NCBI RefSeq assembly: GCF_049705945.1
Contig: NZ_JBNAMV010000004.1
Location: 62,001-126,000, forward strand
Direction: 5' to 3'
From: Salarchaeum japonicum_A
GTDB lineage: Archaea > Halobacteriota > Halobacteria > Halobacteriales > Halobacteriaceae
DNA: 64,000 nucleotides
Part shown: one piece after another, positions 16,711-25,016 of the stretch
Layout: every line of letters starts with the position of its first letter
Numbering within the stretch: position 1 is the first letter of the stretch
Notes under the pieces: generated by a model
What the model saw: the letters and a program-made list of their open reading frames with translations, nothing else
Database searches by the model: none
Told to the model about the DNA's origin: nothing
Program-made: the position numbers and the translations under genes

Positions 16711-18147
16711 ATGGGAACCGAGGAACCTCCCTCGCCGACCGGTGAGAACCGTGCCGGCGAGGAACCGAGCGCCGCGCCGGTCGGTGAGACGACCGACGAG
16801 GCGACGGTCACCGAAGAGGGAGTCGAACTCGAACGAACCATCGGCCTCGTCGGCGGTCTCGCCATCGGCGTCGGCACGATGATCGGCGCGGGAATCTTCG
16901 TCTTCCCGGGACTCGCCGCCGAGGAAGCTGGGCCGGCCGCGGCCGCGTCGTACGCCATCGGCGGCGTCATCGCGTTGCTCGTCGCGCTCCCGGCGTCGGA
17001 GCTCGCGACCGCGATGCCGCGCTCCGGCGGCGGCTACTACTTCATCTCGCGCTCGCTCGGGTCGCTCGCCGGCGCAATCGTCGGCATCAGTCTCTGGCTC
17101 GGCCTCGTGTTCGCGTCCTCGTTCTACCTCGTCGGGTTCGGGAGCTACGCGGTCGAACTGCTCGGTCGGGCGGGTGTCTCGCTGTCCTGGCCCGTTCCGC
17201 CGACGGTAGCGCTCGGCCTCGTGTTCGGCGCGCTCCTCACCGGCATGAGCTTCACCGGCACCGAGAACACCGCGAAACTCCAGAACGCCGTCGTCGCGTT
17301 GCTCCTCGTGATTCTGTCCGTCTTCCTCGGGTACGGCGGGCTCGACGCGCTCGGCGTGTTCGGCGCGTCCTCGACGCCGGAGACGTTCGCGCCGTTCGGC
17401 CTCGCGCCCGTGTTCACCACCGCCGCGCTCGTGTTCACGTCCTACCTCGGGTTCGCGCAGGTCGCAACCGTCGCCGGCGAAATCAAGAAACCCGGCCGCA
17501 ACCTCCCGCTCGCGATGGTCGGCTCCGTCCTGCTCGTCACCGTGTTCTACGTCGCCACAATCTTCGTCGCGACGAGCGCGTTCGGCAGCAAGACCCTCGG
17601 CGAGTTCGGGGAGACGGCGATGGTCGAGGTCGCGGGCGAGTTCTTCGGCCTGCCCGGCGTCATCGCCATCCTCATCGCGGGACTGCTCGCCACGGTGTCG
17701 AGCGCGAACGCGTCCATCATGAGTTCCTCGCGCGCGGTGTACGCGTTGAGCCGTGACGCGCTCCTCCCGAAGAAGGCGGGCGCGATAAACCTGAAGTACG
17801 GGACGCCGCACGTCGCGCTCGCGATGGCGGGCGCGCCCGTCCTCCTGCTCGTCGCGTCCGGACAGACCGAGGTGCTCGCGGAGGTCGCGTCCTTCCTCCA
17901 CCTCGTGATGTACGGCCTCATCTGCGTCGCGCTGTTCCAGATGCGGCGGAACGCGCCCGACTGGTACGACCCGGACTTCCGCGTGCCCGCCTACCGCGCC
18001 GTCGCCGGCGTCGGCGGGGTCGCGAGTTTCGGCCTCATCGCGTTCATGCAGCGGCTCTCACAGGTAATCGGCGTGGCGTTGATGGTCGCGGCGGCGGCCT
18101 GGTACTATTACTACGCTCGTGACGTCTCCCTCAAGGGGGTGCTCTAA
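16711..18147 (+). CDS. APC-family amino acid permease
   Basis: 478 residues with an acidic N-terminus of about 45 residues and 12 predicted helices. TM1 carries GLAIGVGTMIGAGIFVFPG, the substrate-binding signature of the APC superfamily, and TM6 carries SYLGFAQVATVAGEIKKPGRNLP, also characteristic. The transport substrate is probably a cationic or neutral amino acid; it cannot be narrowed from sequence. A UspA-like gene follows with no gap, a common pairing for APC transporters in haloarchaea that suggests regulation of the permease. Confidence 0.93.
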   Translation: MGTEEPPSPTGENRAGEEPSAAPVGETTDEATVTEEGVELERTIGLVGGLAIGVGTMIGAGIFVFPGLAAEEAGPAAAASYAIGGVIALLVALPASELATAMPRSGGGYYFISRSLGSLAGAIVGISLWLGLVFASSFYLVGFGSYAVELLGRAGVSLSWPVPPTVALGLVFGALLTGMSFTGTENTAKLQNAVVALLLVILSVFLGYGGLDALGVFGASSTPETFAPFGLAPVFTTAALVFTSYLGFAQVATVAGEIKKPGRNLPLAMVGSVLLVTVFYVATIFVATSAFGSKTLGEFGETAMVEVAGEFFGLPGVIAILIAGLLATVSSANASIMSSSRAVYALSRDALLPKKAGAINLKYGTPHVALAMAGAPVLLLVASGQTEVLAEVASFLHLVMYGLICVALFQMRRNAPDWYDPDFRVPAYRAVAGVGGVASFGLIAFMQRLSQVIGVALMVAAAAWYYYYARDVSLKGVL

Positions 18148-18828
18148 ATGAGTAAGATACTGCTTCCGCTCCGCGTGCTGGAGGACGAATCGATTTCGCC
18201 CGGTCTCATCGACCTGCTCGCGCCGGCCGACGTGGTCGTGCTCGGCTACTACCGGGTGCCCGACCAGACGCCGCCCGGCGCGGCGCGCGAGCAGTTCGGC
18301 GACCGCGCGCAGTCCCGATTGGACGACGTAGCGGCCGCGCTCCGCGACGCGGGCGCGACCGTCGAGGCCCGGATGGTGTTCACGGGCGAGGTCGAGCAGA
18401 CCATCGCGCGAACCGCCGCGGAGGCGGACGCGGACGCCGTCGTCCATCCCGGCTCGGCGATGCAGGTCGAGGACGTGCTCGTCCCGCTCGTCGGCCGCCC
18501 GGACCTCGCGGCGGTCGCCGAGTTCGTCGCGTCACTGGTCGCGGAGCGCGACATCGACGTGACGACGTTCGCGCTGGACGACGACCTGACGGCCGCGGAC
18601 GTGACGGCGGCGCTCGCGGACGCGGGCGTGGACGCCGACCAGCTCACCGCCGCGGACGGCCCCGGTGGCGGCCCCGTCGAGGCCATCGCGTCCGTCGCCG
18701 CGGAGTACGACGCAATCGTGATGGGCGAGCCGGAGCCGTCGCTCACGGAGTGGGTGTTCGGCGAACTCGAAGACAGAGTGGCGACCGAATCGCTCGGGCC
18801 CGTGTTCGTCGTTCGGGCGCGCGAGTAG
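18148..18828 (+). CDS. UspA-related protein coupled to the permease
   Basis: 226 residues, starting at the base after the permease stop. The N-terminal half (MSKILLPLRVLEDESISPGLIDLLAPADVVVLGYY) has the Usp-like alpha/beta fold and a C-terminal strand near AEYDAIVMGEPEPSLTEWVFGEL corresponds to the second motif. It resembles the soluble Usp domains fused to or encoded beside APC and cation:proton antiporter genes. A regulatory role on the permease is inferred from position. Confidence 0.8.
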   Translation: MSKILLPLRVLEDESISPGLIDLLAPADVVVLGYYRVPDQTPPGAAREQFGDRAQSRLDDVAAALRDAGATVEARMVFTGEVEQTIARTAAEADADAVVHPGSAMQVEDVLVPLVGRPDLAAVAEFVASLVAERDIDVTTFALDDDLTAADVTAALADAGVDADQLTAADGPGGGPVEAIASVAAEYDAIVMGEPEPSLTEWVFGELEDRVATESLGPVFVVRARE

Positions 18829-19185
18829 TTACTCCTCGTAGACGAGATTGAGGATCCACTGACTGAACGCGTCGCTCTGCGGGTCGAGTTCCTCCTCGCC
18901 GACGAACGGCGACAGCATGTCGCCCGCCATGAGGAGGGAGAAGTCGAGGTCGGCCTCGTTGATGACCGGTTCGAGGTAGTACGTGGTGTTCCCGTTGTAG
19001 ACGGTTTCCTCGCGTTCGACGAGTCCGTACTCCTCCAGTTTGGAGGCGATGCGGCTTCCCTTCCGGGAGGACACGTCGAGTTCCTTCCAGAAGTCGCTCT
19101 GGTGGATGCCGCCGGTCTCGTGGACGAGCTCCACCGCCCGTCGCTCGACGTCGGAGAGTTCCGGCTGGTCGTCGCTGGCGCTCAT
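18829..19185 (-). CDS. Winged-helix transcriptional regulator
   Basis: 118 residues from the ATG at 19185; the longer upstream frame is non-coding shadow. A winged helix spans about residues 12-75: LSDVERRAVELVHETGGIHQ, the recognition helix SSRKGSRIASKLEEYGLV and a wing ending in NTTYYLEP. The C-terminal half is acidic. The start has its own TATA box 28 bp upstream, inside the end of the NRDE gene, consistent with a leaderless transcript. Convergent with the UspA gene; its target is unknown. Confidence 0.85.
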   Translation of the reverse strand: MSASDDQPELSDVERRAVELVHETGGIHQSDFWKELDVSSRKGSRIASKLEEYGLVEREETVYNGNTTYYLEPVINEADLDFSLLMAGDMLSPFVGEEELDPQSDAFSQWILNLVYEE

Positions 19186-19209
19186 AGTCGAACAGGCGTC
19201 CGCGCGCGG

Positions 19210-19216
19210 TTTAAAT
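19210..19216 (-). promoter_or_regulatory. TATA box overlapping the NRDE stop codon
   Basis: ATTTAAA on the minus strand is centred 28 bp before the ATG at 19185 and includes the TAA stop (19211-19213) of the NRDE gene. Confidence 0.6.
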
Positions 19217-19918
19217 GTGGCCGTTGCGGTCGCCCACGCGCTCGTACTCGGTTCGACACGGCGGGCCGTCCGCGTAGTCGAACCGCACGCGTCCGTCGCT
19301 GTCGATGCGGACGAGCGAGGACGAGCGCGTGCCGAACCCTCGGTCTTCGTGGTGGACACACGCGCCGATGTCGTGGTCGCGCAACACCGCTTTCGCGTCG
19401 TCCAGCCAGTCGTCCGGGTCGCCGCCGGTGGCGGGGAGCGCGTCGCGGACGGCGGGCGCGCGCTCGGGCGGCGCGTACCCCGTGTTCACGACGACGTGGA
19501 CGCCGGGGTCGAGGCGGGTCTCGGAGAGCGCGCCGTCCCAGGAGAGTCGGATGGCGTCGTCTTCGTCGGCGAGCACGAGGTTGAAGCCGTCGTACTCGTG
19601 CTCTCGAAGTGCCTCGCGCACGCGGTCGCGAGCCTCGGTGGCGGACGCCGCGCCGAGGGCGTCCCGGACGAGCAGGCCGCGCGAGCGCTCGCCCGAGACA
19701 CCGTCGGCGCGCCGGTTCGTGATGCCGACGAACAGGCCGGTGTCGGTGACGCCCATCCACGTTCCGCCCGCGCGCTCGTCCGCGGGTGCGAGCGCCGGTC
19801 GCTCCCAGTCGCGGACTCGCGGGGGCGTCGACGGCCGGTCGACGGCTTCGTCGCGGTTCGCGGCGACGACCACGGGCGCGTCCGCGAACGACCGCCACGC
19901 GAGTATCAGAGTGCACAC
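19211..19918 (-). CDS. NRDE/TANGO2-family protein
   Basis: 235 residues from a GTG at 19918. After the initiator, Cys2 (MCTLILAW) is the putative Ntn-type nucleophile, and AANRDE near residue 20 gives the family its name. Other landmarks are GGTWMGVTDTGLFVGITNRR and the later VVVNTGYAPPERAP. Eukaryotic TANGO2 is linked to haem and lipid handling; the prokaryotic function is uncertain. It follows menE with a 24-bp gap, but has its own TATA box. Confidence 0.9.
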   Translation of the reverse strand: MCTLILAWRSFADAPVVVAANRDEAVDRPSTPPRVRDWERPALAPADERAGGTWMGVTDTGLFVGITNRRADGVSGERSRGLLVRDALGAASATEARDRVREALREHEYDGFNLVLADEDDAIRLSWDGALSETRLDPGVHVVVNTGYAPPERAPAVRDALPATGGDPDDWLDDAKAVLRDHDIGACVHHEDRGFGTRSSSLVRIDSDGRVRFDYADGPPCRTEYERVGDRNGHI

Positions 19919-19941
19919 GAGTGGAGAGACGGGCGCCGCGA

Positions 19942-19948
19942 CTTAAAC
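19942..19948 (-). promoter_or_regulatory. TATA box overlapping the menE stop codon
   Basis: GTTTAAG on the minus strand is centred about 27 bp before the GTG at 19918 and contains the TAA stop (19943-19945) of menE. Confidence 0.6.
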
Positions 19949-21421
19949 GTCCGCGGCCGCGGCGAGCGCGTCCCGGACGGCTTCGCGGTCGACGGTGCCG
20001 GACGCGGTGCGCGGGATGTCGTCCGCGAACGCGACCGTACGGGGCACCTTGTACCCCGCGAGGCGCTCCCGACAGAACTCCTGGAGCGTTGTGGCGTCGA
20101 GGTCGCCGTCGGCGACGACGAGCGCGGCGACGCGTTCGCCCCACTCGGGGTCCGCGATGCCGACGACGGCCGCCTCGGCGACCGCGGGGTGGTCGCGGAG
20201 CACCTCCAGGACTTCGGCGGGGTGGACGTTCTCGCCGCCGGTGATGATGCGGTCGGACTGTCGGTTCAGGACGTGGAGGCGGCCGCTCTCGTCGAGGTAG
20301 CCGGCGTCTCCGGTGGCGAAACCGTATTGGGTGAACGCGTCGGCGTTCGCGTCGGGCGCGTCGTAGTACCCGGGCGTAATCGAGGGAGAATCGACGTGTA
20401 TCGCGCCGACTTCGCCCTGCGGGAGTTCGCCGTCGGGTCCGGCGACGGTGACGTCGTAGCCCATCAGCGGTCGGCCGACGGAGTCGGGCGCAGCCTCGGT
20501 CTCCGCGGGCGTCCCGGTCGCTATCTGGGAGGCGGCTTCGGTCATGCCGTAACTCGGGTAGACGGGCACGCCGCGGTCGACCGCGTCCTCGCGGAGGTCG
20601 ACGGGCGTGGGCGCGCCGCCGACGAGGACGAAGCGGAGCGAGTCGGGAAACGTCCCGGCGTCGAGCATCCGGCGGAGCATCGTCGGGACGAGGCTGACGC
20701 CCGTGCAGTCGTAGGCGTCGAGATTGTCGAGCGTTCGCTGGGCGTCGAAGCCGCGCTGGACGACCGCGGTGGTGCCGTAGAGGACGCTCCGCAGGACGAT
20801 GGAGAGGCCGCCCATGTGGTACATCGAGAGCGGGCAGAGCCAGCGGTCGGTCGGAAGGACGCCGAGGCGGAACGCCGAGGCGGACGCGGCGGCGAGGAAG
20901 TTCGCGTGCGTCAATCGCACGGCCTTGGGGTCGCCGGTCGTGCCCGACGTGAACGGCAGCGCGAGCGTGTCCGAAACGTCCAGGGTGGCGTCCGGCGTGC
21001 GTGCGTCGTGCTCGTCGAGCGCGGTCACGCCGTCGCGCGCGGGTGGGTCGACGGACGCGACGGGCACGTCGCCGGCGGCGTCCAGCGCGTCGTCCTCGCT
21101 CTCGGCTTCGGTGACGACGACGTGGACATCCGCGGTCTCGACTTGGGCCGCGAGTTCGGCGGGCGCGAGGCGTGCGTTCAGCGGGACGAGCGTCGCGCCG
21201 ACGCGCTGCACGGCGAACACGAGGCGGACGAACGCGGGCCGCGTCTCCATCAGCACGCCGACGTGGTCGCCCGGTTCGACGCCCAATCCCGAGAGACGGC
21301 GTGCGGTCTCCTCCACCTCGCTGTCGAGGTCGCGAAACGACCACTCCCGGTCGGTGTCCGCGTCGACGAGCGCGAGCGAGTCGGGGGACGCGCGGACGCG
21401 GTGGGCGAGCCAGTCGTCCAT
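19943..21421 (-). CDS. menE: o-Succinylbenzoate--CoA ligase MenE
   Basis: 492 residues of the adenylate-forming superfamily. It activates o-succinylbenzoate with ATP and CoA in menaquinone synthesis. Motifs in order: LPFTSGTTGDPKAVRLTH (phosphate-binding loop), YPSYGMTEAASQI, YGFATGDAGYLDESG, LNRQSDRIITGGENVHPAEV and the C-terminal lysine loop VPRTVAFADDIPRTASGTVDR. The assignment to MenE rests on menC and menA directly upstream; its start overlaps the menC stop by one base. Confidence 0.92.
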   Translation of the reverse strand: MDDWLAHRVRASPDSLALVDADTDREWSFRDLDSEVEETARRLSGLGVEPGDHVGVLMETRPAFVRLVFAVQRVGATLVPLNARLAPAELAAQVETADVHVVVTEAESEDDALDAAGDVPVASVDPPARDGVTALDEHDARTPDATLDVSDTLALPFTSGTTGDPKAVRLTHANFLAAASASAFRLGVLPTDRWLCPLSMYHMGGLSIVLRSVLYGTTAVVQRGFDAQRTLDNLDAYDCTGVSLVPTMLRRMLDAGTFPDSLRFVLVGGAPTPVDLREDAVDRGVPVYPSYGMTEAASQIATGTPAETEAAPDSVGRPLMGYDVTVAGPDGELPQGEVGAIHVDSPSITPGYYDAPDANADAFTQYGFATGDAGYLDESGRLHVLNRQSDRIITGGENVHPAEVLEVLRDHPAVAEAAVVGIADPEWGERVAALVVADGDLDATTLQEFCRERLAGYKVPRTVAFADDIPRTASGTVDREAVRDALAAAADV

Positions 21422-22425
21422 CAGGGACGCACCTCCACGGGGAGGTTTCCGGGGTCCTGCGGGACCGTGATTTCGCCAGATTCGACGGGCGCGGGGTCGG
21501 GCGCGAGGTCGGCGTCGAGCAGTCCGGCGGTGGCGAGGCCGCAGGCCGGGACGCCGGGGAGGCTGGCGGCGAGGTGGACCGCGGCGGTGCGCGCGACCAC
21601 CGCGTCCACGGTCGTCGTCACTACCGCTACAACGCCAGCCTCGCGGGCCGTCGTGGCGGCGTCGCGGGCGCGGTCGACGCCGCCGAGCGCCATCGGCTTC
21701 AGGACGACTGCGTCCGCCGCTTCCGCGGCGAGCACCTCTCGTACGCCGTGTTCGGTGAGCGTCTCGTCGAGCGCGACGCCCACGTCGTGTTCGCGGAGCG
21801 CCGCGTGCCCGTCGAGGTCGTCGCGAGCGAGCGGCTGTTCGACGTAGGAGACGATTCCGTCGAGCGCGTCGAACGCGTAGTTCGCTTCGTCGGCGCTCCA
21901 GGCGGCGTTCGCGTCGGCGCGGAGTTCCACGTCTCTACCGATTGCATCCCGGACCGCGCGGAGGCGCTCCACGTCGTCCTCGACGTTCCGCGCGCCGACT
22001 TTCACCTTCACGCAGTCGAACCCGGCCGCAGCGGCGTCGCGGGCGGCGTGGACGGTTTCCTCGACGGAGCTGTCGCCAACGGTGGCGTTCACGGGTACGG
22101 ATTCGACCCGAGAGTTCTCGCCGAGGAATTGGTACAGGGGTTCCTGTTCGACGCGGCTGGCGGCGTCGAGGTGTGCGAGCGAGACGGCGTGCCGGGCGGC
22201 CGGCCGGCCCTCGCAGGCGTCGAGGGCGGCCCGCCAGTCGGGGAGCGCGGCGTCCGCGGTTTCGAGCGCGTCCCGGCACGCCTCGCGGGATTCCGTCCAG
22301 TCGGGGAGCGGCGTGGCTTCGCCGAGGCCGTCGCGGGTGCGCAGGAGGAACCCCTCCCGGTCGGTGATTGCGCCGGCGGCGGTGTCGAGCGACGACGCGA
22401 GGGGGAGGCTGAACGGCTCTATCAT
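21421..22425 (-). CDS. menC: o-Succinylbenzoate synthase MenC
   Basis: 334 residues of the enolase superfamily. It dehydrates SHCHC to o-succinylbenzoate. CVKVKVG supplies the catalytic lysine of the KxK motif; metal ligands follow in RADANAAWSADEA (Asp), SYVEQPLARDD (Glu) and ALDETLT (Asp/Glu); VVLKPMALGG supplies the second catalytic lysine. Length is typical. ATGA overlap with menA upstream, and one-base overlap with menE downstream. Confidence 0.92.
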   Translation of the reverse strand: MIEPFSLPLASSLDTAAGAITDREGFLLRTRDGLGEATPLPDWTESREACRDALETADAALPDWRAALDACEGRPAARHAVSLAHLDAASRVEQEPLYQFLGENSRVESVPVNATVGDSSVEETVHAARDAAAAGFDCVKVKVGARNVEDDVERLRAVRDAIGRDVELRADANAAWSADEANYAFDALDGIVSYVEQPLARDDLDGHAALREHDVGVALDETLTEHGVREVLAAEAADAVVLKPMALGGVDRARDAATTAREAGVVAVVTTTVDAVVARTAAVHLAASLPGVPACGLATAGLLDADLAPDPAPVESGEITVPQDPGNLPVEVRP

Positions 22426-23354
22426 AGCGCGAGTCCGAGCGCGAACAGGGCGGTGTAGAGCGCGAGCGTCTGGCCCGTTCGGGTGAGCGCGGGGTTCAGT
22501 TCGTCGCCCGCTGTCTCGGTGAGGACGGTTCGGGTGACGGACGCGGCGAGCGGGAGCGAGAGCAGTGGGAGGAAGACGAGCGGGTCGGCGGTCCGGAGGT
22601 AGAACCAGCCCGGGGCGAGGTAGGCGAGCGCGAACAGCGCGACGTACTGGGCGCGGCTGAACGCGTACCCGAATCGAACGGCGAGCGTGGTCTTCCCGGT
22701 CTCGGCGTCCTCCTCGCGGTCCCGGACGTTGTTCACGACGAGGACGTTCGTCGCGATTGCGCCGACGGGAAGGCTCGCGACCAGAGCGTCCACGCTGACG
22801 GTTCCGGCGGGAATCCAGACGGGGAACGCGCCAGCGAGCAGGGAGGCGGCCTGCACGTAGTACGTGCCGACGACGGCGACGATTCCGAAGAAGACGAAGA
22901 CGAACAGGTCGCCCAATCCGTGGTAGCCCAGCGGGTAGGGGCCGCCGGTGTACGCGATGCCGGACGCGACGGAGAGCAGTCCGATGACGAGGATGGGAAC
23001 GCCGCCGACGTACACGAGGTAGGTGCCGAGGAGGATGGCGGCGGCGAACGTCCCGTACATCGCGCGCTTCACCTCCCCGGGGTCGATGAGGCCGCTCGCG
23101 GTGACGCGCGTGAACCCCTCTCGGTCCTCGGTGTCGGCCCCTTGGACGGCGTCGTAGTAGTCGTTCGCGAAGTTCGTGCCGATCTGGATGAGCAGCGACC
23201 CGACGAGCGCCGCGAGCGCCGGCAGGGGCGCGAACACGCCGTCCCTGAGCGCGAGGCCGACCCCGACGACGACGGGCGCGGCGGCGGCCGGGAACGTGTG
23301 CGGGCGCGCCGCGACGACCCAGGCGCGCGTCCGCGAGACATCCGCTTCTGACAT
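22422..23354 (-). CDS. menA: 1,4-Dihydroxy-2-naphthoate polyprenyltransferase MenA
   Basis: 310 residues from the ATG at 23354; the frame continues far upstream only as a shadow. UbiA-type membrane enzyme with about nine helices that attaches the prenyl tail to dihydroxynaphthoate. Two aspartate-rich motifs are present: NFANDYYDAVQGADTEDREG and NNVRDREEDAETGKTTLAVR. First gene of menA-menC-menE. Divergent from the MFS gene with about 87 bp between starts. Confidence 0.95.
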   Translation of the reverse strand: MSEADVSRTRAWVVAARPHTFPAAAAPVVVGVGLALRDGVFAPLPALAALVGSLLIQIGTNFANDYYDAVQGADTEDREGFTRVTASGLIDPGEVKRAMYGTFAAAILLGTYLVYVGGVPILVIGLLSVASGIAYTGGPYPLGYHGLGDLFVFVFFGIVAVVGTYYVQAASLLAGAFPVWIPAGTVSVDALVASLPVGAIATNVLVVNNVRDREEDAETGKTTLAVRFGYAFSRAQYVALFALAYLAPGWFYLRTADPLVFLPLLSLPLAASVTRTVLTETAGDELNPALTRTGQTLALYTALFALGLAL

Positions 23355-23441
23355 ACGACGGAGTTCGTGGCGGTGGAGGAAAGCGCCTGCGATTGTCCGA
23401 CCCCGTGCGGTTTTTCCCGCCGGCGCTCGGAGTCCTCGGGC

Positions 23442-24770
23442 GTGTCCGAGACCGCGACCGACATCGAGCCGGAGCGCGCGCCGCCAGGAGAAGGATGGCT
23501 GTACGCGTGGGGCGGTGCGAACGTCGCTATCGGCGTCGCCAGCCTTCTCGTCCCGCTCTACGTCGTCCAGCTCGGCGGGGACGCCGTCGCGCTCGGCGTG
23601 CTCTGGTTCGCCACGTCGATGGCGATGGCGCCGAGTTCGCTCGCCGTCGGCCCGATCACCGACCGGTTCGGCCACCAGCGCACCATCGTCCTCGTCGGGT
23701 TCGCGGGTATCGCGGTCTCGTTCGCCATCCTTCCGCTCCTCGGGACGGTCGCCGCGGTGGTCGTCGCGGACGCGGCGCTCTGGCTGTTCGTCGCCGCGGT
23801 CACCCCCGTTCTCACTACGCTCGTGCTCGCGGACGCCCCCCAGAACCGCTGGAACGGCCGCATCGCCCGCCTGAACAAGTACCAGGGGTACGGCTGGACC
23901 GCCGGCCTCGTGCTCGGGTCGGTGTGGACGCTCCTCGTCGGCGCGCGCCTCCCGCCCGTGGAGACGCAGCGCACGCTCCTCTGGCTCTGTACCGCCGTCG
24001 TCGCGGTCTGTACGGTCGCGGCCGCGCGCTCGCTCCCGAGCGAACCCAGCGCGCGCGGCCTCCGTGGCCGCCTCCGCAGTCGCCCGTCCCGGCGCGACGT
24101 GCGCGCCGTCTTCTCCCCGCTCCTCCCCGGGCGCGTCGTCTCGCTCGCCCGCAGCACCGACCTCCGCGGCCTCCTCACCGGTCTCAGCCGCCCGCTCCTC
24201 GTGTACTTCGCCGCCGTCTCCGTGTTCTTCGCGGGGTTCTCCGTGTTCAGCGCGCCGCTCCCCGACTTCCTCACGAAAGCCGGGTTCGGCGACGACGCCG
24301 TGTTCGCGCTCTACGTCGTCTCTAGCCTCGCCTCCGCCGTGTTCTACGTCGGGGCCGGCGAACTCGCGGACCGCCACGACCTCCGTCGCCTCCAGTCCGG
24401 CGCGCTCGGCCTGCGCGCCGCCGTCTTCCCCGTCGTCGCCGCCGTCGGCTACGCCGTCCAGGCCTCGACGCTTCCCGGACTGGTCGCCGTCGCCTGCCTG
24501 TTCGCGCTCGTCGGCCTCTCTTGGGCGATTATCGCCGTCACCGCGAACTCGCTCGTCGCGCGGTACGCCGGCCCGCGCAACCGCGGCGCCGCGCTCGGCC
24601 TCTACACCGCGCTCTCCTCCGCCGCGGGCGGCGTCGGCGGCCTCCTCGGCGGCTGGCTCGCGTCCGCGTACGACTACGTCCCGACGTTCGCCGTCGCCGC
24701 CGTTCTCGTCGTCGTGGGCGCCGCTGTCGTGCTCGCGCTCGACTACGTCGAGAGCAATCCCACGAACTGA
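23442..24770 (+). CDS. MFS transporter
   Basis: 442 residues from a GTG at 23442, chosen because MSETATDIEPERAPPGEGWLY is a normal acidic haloarchaeal N-terminus and the upstream part of the frame is not. About 12 helices, with the MFS loop 2-3 motif GPITDRFGHQRTIV and a second equivalent GELADRHDLRRLQ after TM8. Substrate unknown; a drug or metabolite exporter is likely by general similarity. It splits the menaquinone genes from the kinase and is read opposite to both neighbours. Confidence 0.88.
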   Translation: MSETATDIEPERAPPGEGWLYAWGGANVAIGVASLLVPLYVVQLGGDAVALGVLWFATSMAMAPSSLAVGPITDRFGHQRTIVLVGFAGIAVSFAILPLLGTVAAVVVADAALWLFVAAVTPVLTTLVLADAPQNRWNGRIARLNKYQGYGWTAGLVLGSVWTLLVGARLPPVETQRTLLWLCTAVVAVCTVAAARSLPSEPSARGLRGRLRSRPSRRDVRAVFSPLLPGRVVSLARSTDLRGLLTGLSRPLLVYFAAVSVFFAGFSVFSAPLPDFLTKAGFGDDAVFALYVVSSLASAVFYVGAGELADRHDLRRLQSGALGLRAAVFPVVAAVGYAVQASTLPGLVAVACLFALVGLSWAIIAVTANSLVARYAGPRNRGAALGLYTALSSAAGGVGGLLGGWLASAYDYVPTFAVAAVLVVVGAAVVLALDYVESNPTN

Positions 24771-24814
24771 GAATGCGAGTCGAAGTTAACATCCGGGGGG
24801 TGGAAGGAGCAGGT

Positions 24815-24835
24815 GTGACACGTCCCCCGTGTCAC
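24815..24835. repeat. Hairpin 1 of the array downstream of the MFS and kinase genes
   Basis: Perfect 8-bp stem gtgacacg/cgtgtcac with loop tcccc. It lies 45 bp after the MFS stop in the gap between convergent genes and could be a terminator for either, though no T-run follows directly. Confidence 0.6.
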
Positions 24836-24851
24836 CCTCGCTACGGGAGTA

Positions 24852-24871
24852 CGAACGACCCCCGTCGTTCG
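24852..24871. repeat. Hairpin 2 of the array
   Basis: Perfect 8-bp stem cgaacgac/gtcgttcg with loop cccc, 16 bp after hairpin 1. The same stem length and all-C loop core suggest a repeated structural unit. Confidence 0.6.
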
Positions 24872-24978
24872 CCTGACTGACCCGACATGCACTGACTGGC
24901 ACCGCCGTCGTCGGGCGTTCGCGTGGCTCCGTAGCGGCCTCGCGTGAACGCGCCCGGCGCGCGGCGATTCGGATACAC

Positions 24979-25001
24979 GGGGACGGCTCCCCCTCGTCCC
25001 C
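24979..25001. repeat. Hairpin 3 of the array
   Basis: Stem ggggacg/cgtcccc with loop gctccccct, ending 15 bp before the stop of the histidine kinase gene. Again a C-rich loop on the plus strand. Confidence 0.5.
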
Positions 25002-25016
25002 TCTTGCAGTCTGTCC

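Noticed and set aside
16567..17901. Long minus-strand frame across the amino acid permease gene
   Set aside because: The permease in the other direction has helices and motifs in the right order; the antisense product is charged and repetitive, a known effect of codon bias at this GC content.
19040..21847. A 935-codon open frame on the plus strand opposite NRDE, menE and menC
   Set aside because: Its Arg/Gly/Val-rich translation mirrors the GC-rich antisense of three clear genes; no family motif and no acidic haloarchaeal character.
23352..24377. Extension of the menA frame upstream of 23354
   Set aside because: The sequence upstream of MSEADVSRTRAW is a shadow of the MFS gene on the other strand.
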